This document shows positions 5,993 to 11,834 of a stretch of 11,834 nt of DNA, piece after piece. The notes beneath the pieces are model-generated. The model ran no database searches. It saw only the letters and a program-made list of their open reading frames with translations, and was not told where the DNA came from. Every line of letters begins with the position of its first letter. The stretch's first letter is position 1. Origin of the DNA: an uncultured Collinsella sp. (GTDB taxonomy: Bacteria; Actinomycetota; Coriobacteriia; Coriobacteriales; Coriobacteriaceae); the NCBI GenBank assembly GCA_902465425.1, contig CABQNA010000030.1, forward strand, positions 1 to 11,834. The letters are read 5' to 3'. The position numbers and the translations under genes are program-made.

Positions 5993-7203
5993 TGGGTATC
6001 GCCGATCACATCAAGAACGGAATATCGCGTCGCGGCTTTGTACTCGGTGGGGCTGCCGCGGGCGCTGCCACGGTGCTTGCCGGATGCTCGAAAAAAACGG
6101 GCACCAGCGATGATGCCGCCGGCGAGCCGCAGGTTATCAAGGACGATTCCAAAATTATCTCGATTACGGATGAGTACGAGGCAGTCGACATCGATCTTGA
6201 GCCGGCGGCGTCATGGACGCTGCCTCTGGGTACGCTGCTGTACTACTGCGACGGCGATTACGCCGCGGCGATGATGGCGCCCGCATCGGCACTGCACGCC
6301 AACACACTCGGTGTGCTCAACCTGGGCGATGGCTCGCTTACCACATTAATCGAGGATCCTATCGAGGGCACGGGATATACATTCTACGATGTCCGTGCCG
6401 GCGACAGCGTATTCGCGTGGGTTGAGATGAACTTTGCCAATTCATCGTGGAAGCTCTACGGTCAAAATCTGTCGGGCGCTTCGCTCTCTGGCGACGTGGT
6501 TGAGCTCGATCGAGGTGGCAAGGACTATGATCCGCCGCTGTTTACGGCGTTCGGGTCATCAGTCATCTGGTATAAAATGCCTTCGGCAGGCGGCAATAAA
6601 ACGAGTAGCGATTCGTTTTGCTATCGTCGCTCGCTTGATGAATCCAAGGCCGGGGTAATTTGGAAATCGACGGGCCGCTTTGCATCGGCCCCGCGCGCGT
6701 GCGACGGCATTTTGACCATCTCGCCGCGTGTCCGCAACGACGAAGGCGTCTACTACGGCATAACGGCAATCGATCTGACCGACGGCAACAACACCAAACG
6801 TGCCCAGCTAGTTCTTCCCTCGTCAGTCTCGCCTTTCGAGGCCGTATACATGGGCGATACCTTCGTGTTTTCTATCGAGGCGACCTATAGTGGCGTGGGC
6901 AGCCTGGGCAACATGGGCACGTATATCGGTAATGAGGGAGGGCCGTATCTCTTCCTGTCCCGCGAGCCGCTCGCATGTGCGGCTGGCAAGAAGAATAAAT
7001 ACCTTGTTAAGGTACAGGCGTCGCATTTCCTGATCGACACCTCTGCCAAGACCTATGGCTCGCTGCTGTCGCCCGACCGCGCTTTGGAGTATGGCGATTA
7101 TCCAGCTACGGCGGGAAAGTCGGACTCATTTCTTACGTACGCCACGGTACGCAACAGCCAGGGTATACCCGAGACGGTCACTGCACGCCTATTCTCTCTT
7201 TAA
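5992..7203 (+). CDS. Tat-type lipoprotein, possibly beta-propeller, function unknown
   Basis: Predicted exported lipoprotein of 403 residues. The N-terminus has a twin-arginine motif (SRRGFVLGG, 12-20), an Ala/Gly-rich hydrophobic stretch and the lipobox LAGC with Cys32 as the lipidated residue. A Ser/Asp/Lys linker follows. The mature part is about 370 residues of alternating short strands, turns and aromatic residues (repeated patterns such as GDSVFAWVEM, GSSVIWYKM, GDTFVFSIE spaced about 60-100 residues), suggestive of a beta-propeller or similar all-beta fold; no catalytic motif is recognised. Translation starts inside the previous gene's stop codon (TAATG) with no clear ribosome site of its own, pointing to coupling to the four-Cys protein. 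Tat use would imply folding or cofactor loading before export. The product is unnamed. Confidence 0.8.
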   Translation: MGIADHIKNGISRRGFVLGGAAAGAATVLAGCSKKTGTSDDAAGEPQVIKDDSKIISITDEYEAVDIDLEPAASWTLPLGTLLYYCDGDYAAAMMAPASALHANTLGVLNLGDGSLTTLIEDPIEGTGYTFYDVRAGDSVFAWVEMNFANSSWKLYGQNLSGASLSGDVVELDRGGKDYDPPLFTAFGSSVIWYKMPSAGGNKTSSDSFCYRRSLDESKAGVIWKSTGRFASAPRACDGILTISPRVRNDEGVYYGITAIDLTDGNNTKRAQLVLPSSVSPFEAVYMGDTFVFSIEATYSGVGSLGNMGTYIGNEGGPYLFLSREPLACAAGKKNKYLVKVQASHFLIDTSAKTYGSLLSPDRALEYGDYPATAGKSDSFLTYATVRNSQGIPETVTARLFSL

Positions 7204-7262
7204 GCTTAGAGGGGTTAAAAAGGCGCCAACAGGGGAATAAACGCGTTGTAATTGTGAGTACC

Positions 7263-7301
7263 GCCCGCCGAGCTGCCGCGTCATAGCGGCATCCGGCGGG
7301 C
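7263..7301 (+). promoter_or_regulatory. long GC-rich hairpin upstream of the response regulator
   Basis: The outer stem GCCCGCCG/CGGCGGGC (7263-7270, 7294-7301) and the inner stem TGCCGC/GCGGCA (7274-7279, 7286-7291) form one interrupted hairpin with a six-base loop. It lies between the lipoprotein stop and the regulator start. No T run follows, so it is a poor terminator. It may end the lipoprotein transcript or act as an operator or leader structure. A possible -10, TAAAAT, follows at 7312-7317. Confidence 0.45.
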
Positions 7302-7356
7302 TCAGGTGCGTTAAAATGGGCTTGTTCTTAGCTAATTGAGACAGGGGGGCCGTGTT

Positions 7357-8079
7357 ATGGCTTCAGATGCAAAAAAGATTCTGCTGGTCGAGGATGAGAA
7401 GGCAATCCGTGACGCCGTCGCTGCCTATCTCGAGCGCGAAGGCTACTGGGTTGTGGGCGTCGGCGACGGCCAGTCCGCGATCGAGGAGTTCGAGAAGCAT
7501 CAGTTCGACCTGGTCGTGCTCGACCTTATGCTCCCCAAGATCCCCGGCGAGCGCGTTTGCCGCACCATTCGCGATACCTCGGATGTCCCCATCATCATGC
7601 TGACTGCCAAGGGTGAGATCGAGGACCGTATTATCGGTCTTGAGCTCGGCGCCGACGACTATCTGATTAAGCCGTTCTCGCCGCGCGAGCTCGTCGCCCG
7701 CGTTCGCGCTCTGTTCCGCCGTGCCCATCAGGCCGACGAGCCCGCCGTCGAGGTACTCGACTTCGGCGATCTGGTCATCGATATCTCGGGCCACAAGATC
7801 TTGGTCGAGGGCAAGGAAGTCGACCTGACGGCTTCCGAGTTCAAGCTGCTCACCACGCTTGCCCGCCATCCTGGCCGTGTGTATAACCGCATGGAGCTGG
7901 TCGAGAAAGTGCTCGGGTATGACTTTGAGGGCTATGAGCGCACCATCGATAGCCACGTGAAGAATCTTCGCGCCAAGCTGGGCGATGATCCCAAGAAGCC
8001 CAAGTGGCTCTACACCGTCCATGGTGTCGGCTATCGCTTCGAGGCTCCGGCCAAGACCGATAAGTCGGACGAGAAATAG
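7357..8079 (+). CDS. OmpR/PhoB-family response regulator
   Basis: DNA-binding response regulator of 240 residues, cytosolic, the output half of a two-component system with the kinase 11 bases downstream. The receiver domain (about 5-120) has acidic residues Glu12/Asp13, phospho-acceptor Asp56 in VVLDLMLP, Thr83 and Lys105 (LIKPFSP). The winged-helix domain (about 133-229) has the family's recognition-helix region RTIDSHVKNLRAKLG and the C-terminal hairpin LYTVHGVGYRF. The ATG is chosen because AGGGGGG (7343-7349) lies seven bases upstream; a TTG at 7336 would add seven residues that overlap the ribosome site. Target genes cannot be read from the sequence, and no specific subfamily name is safe. 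Confidence 0.95.
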   Translation: MASDAKKILLVEDEKAIRDAVAAYLEREGYWVVGVGDGQSAIEEFEKHQFDLVVLDLMLPKIPGERVCRTIRDTSDVPIIMLTAKGEIEDRIIGLELGADDYLIKPFSPRELVARVRALFRRAHQADEPAVEVLDFGDLVIDISGHKILVEGKEVDLTASEFKLLTTLARHPGRVYNRMELVEKVLGYDFEGYERTIDSHVKNLRAKLGDDPKKPKWLYTVHGVGYRFEAPAKTDKSDEK

Positions 8080-8090
8080 GGAAATCACAT

Positions 8091-9656
8091 ATGACACCCG
8101 CGCGCTTTGAAATCGGACAAAAGCACAAGCAGGAGAGCGAGGCGGGTTCCAAGGCTAGTTGGAACACGCCTCGTTCCGATTCACGGCCAACGATGAGCTA
8201 TCCCTCGCGCATGGCACTTGCTTTTGCTCTGACATCGCTCATGACGGTATTGGTGCTGGTGGGCGTTGTCTCTGTTGTGTGGGGCACGGTCTTTTCGGAT
8301 TACACACGCTCCAATATCGTCGAAATCGCAAATTCCGCTGCCGAGAAGTTGGCAACCTCATATGAGGAAAACGGCTCTTGGACCGCGGGAGAACTGCGCA
8401 CGGTCGCAACGTCGAGTTTGGTTTCCGACGATCTGGGCATGCAGGTCGTCAATAAAAAGGGCGTGATCGTTTATGACGATTCCTGGCCCTCGGCAAGCGC
8501 CACCGCCGATGTACGCGAAAACCAGGCTACGACCGACGACACGAGCGGCAAGAGGGCATCGCATAGCCCGGTTTCGTCTGCTCCAACCGACTCCGATAGC
8601 GTTGCTGACGTCGAGATTGTAACGTCTTCCGGCGAGCATGTCGGTCAGGTAAAGCTGTGGGCCATCGGCTCCGACGCTCTGCTCACCAAGGCGGACTCTG
8701 CGTTTAGGGAGAAGACCTTTAACGCCATGGCCCTCGCCGCGGTTGTTGCAATCTGCATTTCGGTCGTTATCGGATCGCTCGTGTCGCGCATGCTCACCAA
8801 GCCGATTCATCGCATCACCAGTACCGCAAAGCAAATCCGTGACGGCGACCTGTCGGCTCGCACGGGACTGCGCGGTGATGACGAGATCGATCAGCTGGGT
8901 GAGACCTTCGATGAGATGGCCACTTCGCTCGAGAAGGATATGAAACACGAGAAGCGCCTGACCTCAGACGTTGCACACGAGCTTCGCACGCCGCTTATGG
9001 CCATGCTCGCAACGGTCGAGGCCATGCAGGATGGCGTGTATCCCACCGACGATGAGCATTTGGAGACCGTTGCTTCCGAGACGCGTCGCTTGGCTCGTCT
9101 GGTGCAGCAGATGCTCGACCTGTCGCGCATGGAAAACAGCGCGGCTCCGCTCAACCTTGAGCCGGTGGACATGGTTCCTTTCGTGCGTTCCATCGTCAAT
9201 GCCCAGGAGCGCCTGTTTGTCGACCGCGATCTGCGCCTGCGTTTTGCGGACGAGACCCAGGGTCACGACGATGTCGTCGAGGCCGATCCCGACATGATCA
9301 CGCAATGTGTTATCAACCTCATGAGCAACGCCATGCGCTACACCCCCGAGGGCGGTTGGGTCGTGGTGTCGGTGCTCAGTGACCGCAAGCACGTCAGCAT
9401 TGCCGTTTCTGATACCGGTATCGGTATTGCCAAGGACGATCTGTCGCGTATCTTCGGACGATTTTGGCGCGCCGATGCCAGCCGCGCCCGCGAAGCCGGC
9501 GGCCTGGGCGTTGGCCTCGCCGTGACCAAGCAGATCGTCGAGCGTCACCATGGCTACATATCCGTGGAGTCGGAGCTTGGAAAGGGTACGACTTTTACAA
9601 TTCATCTGCCCCGCGAGCACACGGCAGACGCGGCATCTACTACAATGGAGCACTAG
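8091..9656 (+). CDS. membrane sensor histidine kinase with HAMP domain
   Basis: Partner kinase of the preceding regulator, 521 residues. A 40-residue cytoplasmic N-terminus precedes TM1 (about 41-66). The extracytoplasmic sensor (67-210) shows a PAS/Cache-like pattern (GMQVVNKKGVIVYDD, later GEHVGQVKLW) interrupted by a Ser/Thr/Asp-rich insert at about 133-172. TM2 (about 211-233) leads to a HAMP domain (about 231-285). The kinase core has the phospho-acceptor His296 in SDVAHELRTPL, the N box with Asn413, the G1 motif DTGIGI (441-446), the F box around FGRFWR (455-460) and the G2 motif GGLGVGLAV (470-478). All catalytic boxes are intact. The ribosome site is weak (AGGGAAA), as is common for a coupled second gene. 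The signal sensed is unknown. Confidence 0.95.
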   Translation: MTPARFEIGQKHKQESEAGSKASWNTPRSDSRPTMSYPSRMALAFALTSLMTVLVLVGVVSVVWGTVFSDYTRSNIVEIANSAAEKLATSYEENGSWTAGELRTVATSSLVSDDLGMQVVNKKGVIVYDDSWPSASATADVRENQATTDDTSGKRASHSPVSSAPTDSDSVADVEIVTSSGEHVGQVKLWAIGSDALLTKADSAFREKTFNAMALAAVVAICISVVIGSLVSRMLTKPIHRITSTAKQIRDGDLSARTGLRGDDEIDQLGETFDEMATSLEKDMKHEKRLTSDVAHELRTPLMAMLATVEAMQDGVYPTDDEHLETVASETRRLARLVQQMLDLSRMENSAAPLNLEPVDMVPFVRSIVNAQERLFVDRDLRLRFADETQGHDDVVEADPDMITQCVINLMSNAMRYTPEGGWVVVSVLSDRKHVSIAVSDTGIGIAKDDLSRIFGRFWRADASRAREAGGLGVGLAVTKQIVERHHGYISVESELGKGTTFTIHLPREHTADAASTTMEH

Positions 9657-9714
9657 CTTTTCGCTATTCGGTGAAGGAGGGGCCGCGTCCCTGCCGCTCC
9701 GAGTTTGCGAAAAC

Positions 9715-9740
9715 ATGCGGGAAAGAACCCGCATTTCTGT
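9715..9740 (+). terminator. possible weak terminator between kinase and purC
   Basis: ATGCGGG (9715-9721) pairs with CCCGCAT (9728-9734) around AAAGAA, followed by TTCTGT and a later TTT. The seven-pair stem and interrupted T run make a modest terminator for the two-component operon. It ends shortly before the purC ribosome site, so it could alternatively act in the purC leader. Confidence 0.45.
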
Positions 9741-9765
9741 CGTATTTAGGTAAGGAGTGACTCAC

Positions 9766-10653
9766 GTGACAACGATGGAGCGTCGTCCGGATTCCCGTGG
9801 CAAGGTTCGTGATATTTACGATGCCGGTGAAAACCTGCTGATGGTCGCCACCGACCGCATTTCTGCGTTCGACTTCATTCTTCCCGACGAGATTCCGTTT
9901 AAGGGAGAGGTACTCAATCGCATCTCGGCATTCTGGTTCGATAAGTTTGCCGACATCGTCCCCAACCATCTCGTTTCCATCGACCCGGCGGATTTCCCTG
10001 AGGAGTTTGCTGAGTATCGTGACTACCTCGCTGGCCGCGCCATGCTGGTTAAGAAGGCCCAGACGATTCCTATCGAGTGCATCGTCCGCGGCTATCTGAC
10101 CGGTTCGGGCAAGAAGACCTACGACGAGAACGGCACCGTCTGCGGCATCCAGCTGCCTGAGGGCCTGACCGAGGCTTCCAAGCTTCCTGAGCCGCTGTTC
10201 ACGCCGTCCACGAAGGCCGAGATCGGTGACCACGACGAGAACATCTCGTTCGAGCGTTGCTGTGAGATCGTGGGCGAGGACATCGCCACGCAGATTCGTG
10301 ACCTTTCCCTCAAGATCTACAAGGCCGCTGCCGAGTACGCCGCGACTCGTGGCATCATCATTGCCGACACCAAGTTCGAGTTTGGTGTTATTGATGGCAA
10401 GGTCACGCTGATCGACGAGTGCCTCACGCCCGACTCCAGCCGTTTCTGGCCTGCTGCCAGCTACGAGGAGGGCAAGATCCAGCCTAGCTACGACAAGCAA
10501 TTCGTCCGCAATTGGCTCAAGGCCAACTGGGATATGACGGGGGAGACCCCGCACCTGCCCGCCGAGGTCATCGATGGCACGTCCGAGCGCTATCGCGAGG
10601 CCTTCCAGATCATCACGGGCTCCCAGTTCACAAGCATGAAGGAGAACGCATAA
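9766..10653 (+). CDS. purC: SAICAR synthase PurC
   Basis: Cytosolic ATP-dependent ligase joining aspartate to CAIR to give SAICAR in IMP synthesis. It has 295 residues, within the longer variant of the family. Family marks include GKVRDIYD (12-19), ATDRISAFD (28-36), the first signature IVRGYLTGSG (106-115), ADTKFEFG (200-207) and the second signature LIDECLTPDSSRFW (215-228). The GTG at 9766 is preferred: AAGGAG (9752-9757) lies eight bases upstream, whereas an in-frame GTG at 9757 overlaps that ribosome site and the ATG at 9775 is 17 bases away. The next gene begins immediately after the stop, so the two form an operon. A possible -10, TACAAT, occurs inside the end of the kinase gene (9641-9646). 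Confidence 0.97.
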   Translation: MTTMERRPDSRGKVRDIYDAGENLLMVATDRISAFDFILPDEIPFKGEVLNRISAFWFDKFADIVPNHLVSIDPADFPEEFAEYRDYLAGRAMLVKKAQTIPIECIVRGYLTGSGKKTYDENGTVCGIQLPEGLTEASKLPEPLFTPSTKAEIGDHDENISFERCCEIVGEDIATQIRDLSLKIYKAAAEYAATRGIIIADTKFEFGVIDGKVTLIDECLTPDSSRFWPAASYEEGKIQPSYDKQFVRNWLKANWDMTGETPHLPAEVIDGTSERYREAFQIITGSQFTSMKENA

Positions 10654-11229
10654 GTGAGTACCCGTAGCGCCACGAACAAGCGCACGCAATCCCACGAAGT
10701 TACCGGGGTTGCGCGCAAGTCTGCCGCATCTGCTAAGCCCGCCCGCCAAGCAGCGAGCTCCGTTCGCGTCGTGCCGGCTTCGTCTAAGGCACGCCGCAAA
10801 GAGCTCGAGAAGGGCGAGAACCTCGAGGGCCTCTCTAAAGAGGAGAAGCGCGCCCGCAAGGCTAAGCAGCGCGCCAAGGAGGACCGCATCTATACGGTGT
10901 CGAATATCCTCCTCAAGCAGGACGAGGACTACACCAAGCGCCGTCGCATCTGGTGGATTGTGCTCGCCATTGGCATGGTGCTCGTCGTGGCAATTTGGGC
11001 CTCGCTGTACTTCGCTCCCGCTGGCATGGTGTCCAGCCCTGTCCAGATGGTCGGCATTGTTTTGTCCTACGTCATCATTTTGGGCGACTTTATCTATGAC
11101 TTCGCTCGTATTCGTCCCTTGCGCAACATGTACCGTGCGCAGGCCGAGGGCATGTCCGAGAACAAGCTCAACGCTCTTATTGAGCGCGCGGCTGCCGAGG
11201 AGGACAAGAAGGACTCCAAGAAGAAGTAG
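10654..11229 (+). CDS. two-helix membrane protein with basic N-terminal tail, function unknown
   Basis: 191 residues, not recognised with confidence. Residues 1-98 are highly charged, mostly Lys/Arg with Ala/Ser-rich stretches, likely disordered and cytoplasmic, with a possible helix at 58-80. Two hydrophobic segments (about 99-121 and 129-151) form a helical hairpin with a short extracytoplasmic turn, which by the positive-inside pattern leaves both ends in the cytoplasm. The tail (152-191) is charged and ends in Lys. It starts with GTG directly after the purC stop; AAGGAG inside the end of purC (10639-10644) lies nine bases upstream. It resembles small actinobacterial DUF3043-like proteins in size and layout, but I cannot confirm that. 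Proximity to purC implies co-expression, not a purine role. Confidence 0.8.
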   Translation: MSTRSATNKRTQSHEVTGVARKSAASAKPARQAASSVRVVPASSKARRKELEKGENLEGLSKEEKRARKAKQRAKEDRIYTVSNILLKQDEDYTKRRRIWWIVLAIGMVLVVAIWASLYFAPAGMVSSPVQMVGIVLSYVIILGDFIYDFARIRPLRNMYRAQAEGMSENKLNALIERAAAEEDKKDSKKK

Positions 11230-11259
11230 CGTTTGTATGCATACTTATCGCTAAGATAT

Positions 11260-11290
11260 AAGGCGCGTCGTTTTTGCGGCGCGCCTTTTT
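11260..11290 (+). terminator. rho-independent terminator of the purC operon
   Basis: The stem AAGGCGCGTCG / CGGCGCGCCTT (11260-11270, 11277-11287, one G-T pair), with loop TTTTTG, is followed by T to 11290. It ends the purC unit before the aminopeptidase gene. Confidence 0.88.
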
Positions 11291-11318
11291 ACTGTTCTAT
11301 AGATAGATGGAGTGGCAC

Positions 11319-11834
11319 ATGATTCGAGCTGCCCTGACGGTCGAAGAGGCTCTGGAGGGCATGAAGGCCCTGGAGCCCAAGATTAAAAACTACGCGCGCC
11401 TGGTCGTCCGCAAGGGCGTAAACGTCAAGCCCGGCCAGGAGGTCGTCGTTCAGTCTCCGGTCGAGTGCGCGCCGTTTGCGCGCGTGGTGGTCGCGGAGGC
11501 CTATGCTGCCGGCGCCGGCCACGTGACGGTCATTTGGGCCGATGATGCCGTGACGAGGCTCACGTACGAGCATGTCGAGAAAAGCTATTTTGAGCAGACA
11601 CCCGAGTGGAAGCGCATGCAGCTGGATTCCTTGGCCCAGGATGGTGCCTGCTTTGTCTTTATCGAAGGTGCGGATCCTGCGGCCCTCAAGGGCATCGATC
11701 CAGCCAAGCCGGCCGCGGCATCAAAGGCGAGGAATACGCAGTGCAAAGTTTTCCGCCGTGGACTGGATTACAACATCAATCCGTGGTGCATCGCCGGCGC
11801 TCCGGTCGTGGCTTGGGCGCACGAGGTGTTCCCA
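11319..11834 (+). CDS. M29-family aminopeptidase (AmpS/PepS type), N-terminal part
   Basis: The first 172 codons of a gene cut by the window edge. The sequence follows the N-terminal domain of metal-dependent M29 aminopeptidases: KIKNYARLVVRKGVNVKPGQ (21-40), FARVVVAEAYAAGA (53-66), VIWADDAVTRLTYEH (71-85) and the family-typical PVVAWAHEVFP ending at the edge (162-172). Full-length members have about 370-415 residues, and the metal-binding Glu, His and Asp residues lie in the missing half, so activity cannot be judged. These are cytosolic exopeptidases with broad N-terminal specificity. The ATG is supported by GGAG six bases upstream. It lies after a strong terminator, so it should have its own promoter, but none is convincing in the 28 bases between. 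Confidence 0.88.
   Translation, partial: MIRAALTVEEALEGMKALEPKIKNYARLVVRKGVNVKPGQEVVVQSPVECAPFARVVVAEAYAAGAGHVTVIWADDAVTRLTYEHVEKSYFEQTPEWKRMQLDSLAQDGACFVFIEGADPAALKGIDPAKPAAASKARNTQCKVFRRGLDYNINPWCIAGAPVVAWAHEVFP

Noticed and set aside
7363..8097. 244-codon minus-strand frame across the response regulator
   Set aside because: Shadow of the regulator gene; no ribosome site and no recognisable protein features.
8964..10749. Minus-strand frames of 256 and 361 codons across the kinase and purC
   Set aside because: Both are reverse-strand shadows of well-supported genes and have no family motifs.

Overview
The window looks like chromosome of a high-GC Gram-positive gut bacterium of class Coriobacteriia, most likely Collinsella or a close relative. 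This is inferred from GC-rich codon use, strong AAGGAG-type ribosome sites, an LPxTG-anchored CnaB surface protein, a Tat-type lipoprotein and the mix of genes. No database search was made, so the genus is a guess.

Left part (1-3750): one long minus-strand gene encodes an 1143-residue cell-wall-anchored adhesin. It has a Sec signal peptide, an N-terminal domain with both motifs of an internal-thioester (TED) domain, six CnaB/SpaA-type repeats, an unrecognised acidic C-terminal domain and an LPATG sorting signal. A 297-bp divergent intergenic region separates it from a tRNA-Gly(CCC) gene with an encoded CCA and its own terminator.

Middle (3828-4253): a 426-bp stretch without a protein gene holds a compact repeat block. 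The last 17 bases of the tRNA-Gly recur twice (once exactly, once with one change). Each recurrence is preceded by the same 33-bp sequence ending in a hairpin, and there are further small hairpins with GCGAAGC tips. It looks like duplicated tRNA-end attachment sites or a tRNA-derived repeat family, and is the least ordinary DNA in the window.

Right part (4254-11834), all plus strand: purB (adenylosuccinate lyase), followed by a hairpin; a small four-cysteine TSCPD-domain protein (TIGR03905 type) whose stop overlaps the start of a Tat/lipobox lipoprotein; a two-component pair (OmpR-type regulator and HAMP-type sensor kinase); purC (SAICAR synthase) followed without a gap by a two-helix membrane protein; a strong terminator; and the first 172 codons of an M29 aminopeptidase cut by the window edge.

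The two purine genes act in the same part of the pathway: PurC makes SAICAR and PurB cleaves it. Here they are separate transcription units with the two-component system between them. Most other genes are housekeeping or common accessory types. The adhesin and the tRNA-end repeat block deserve the closest look.
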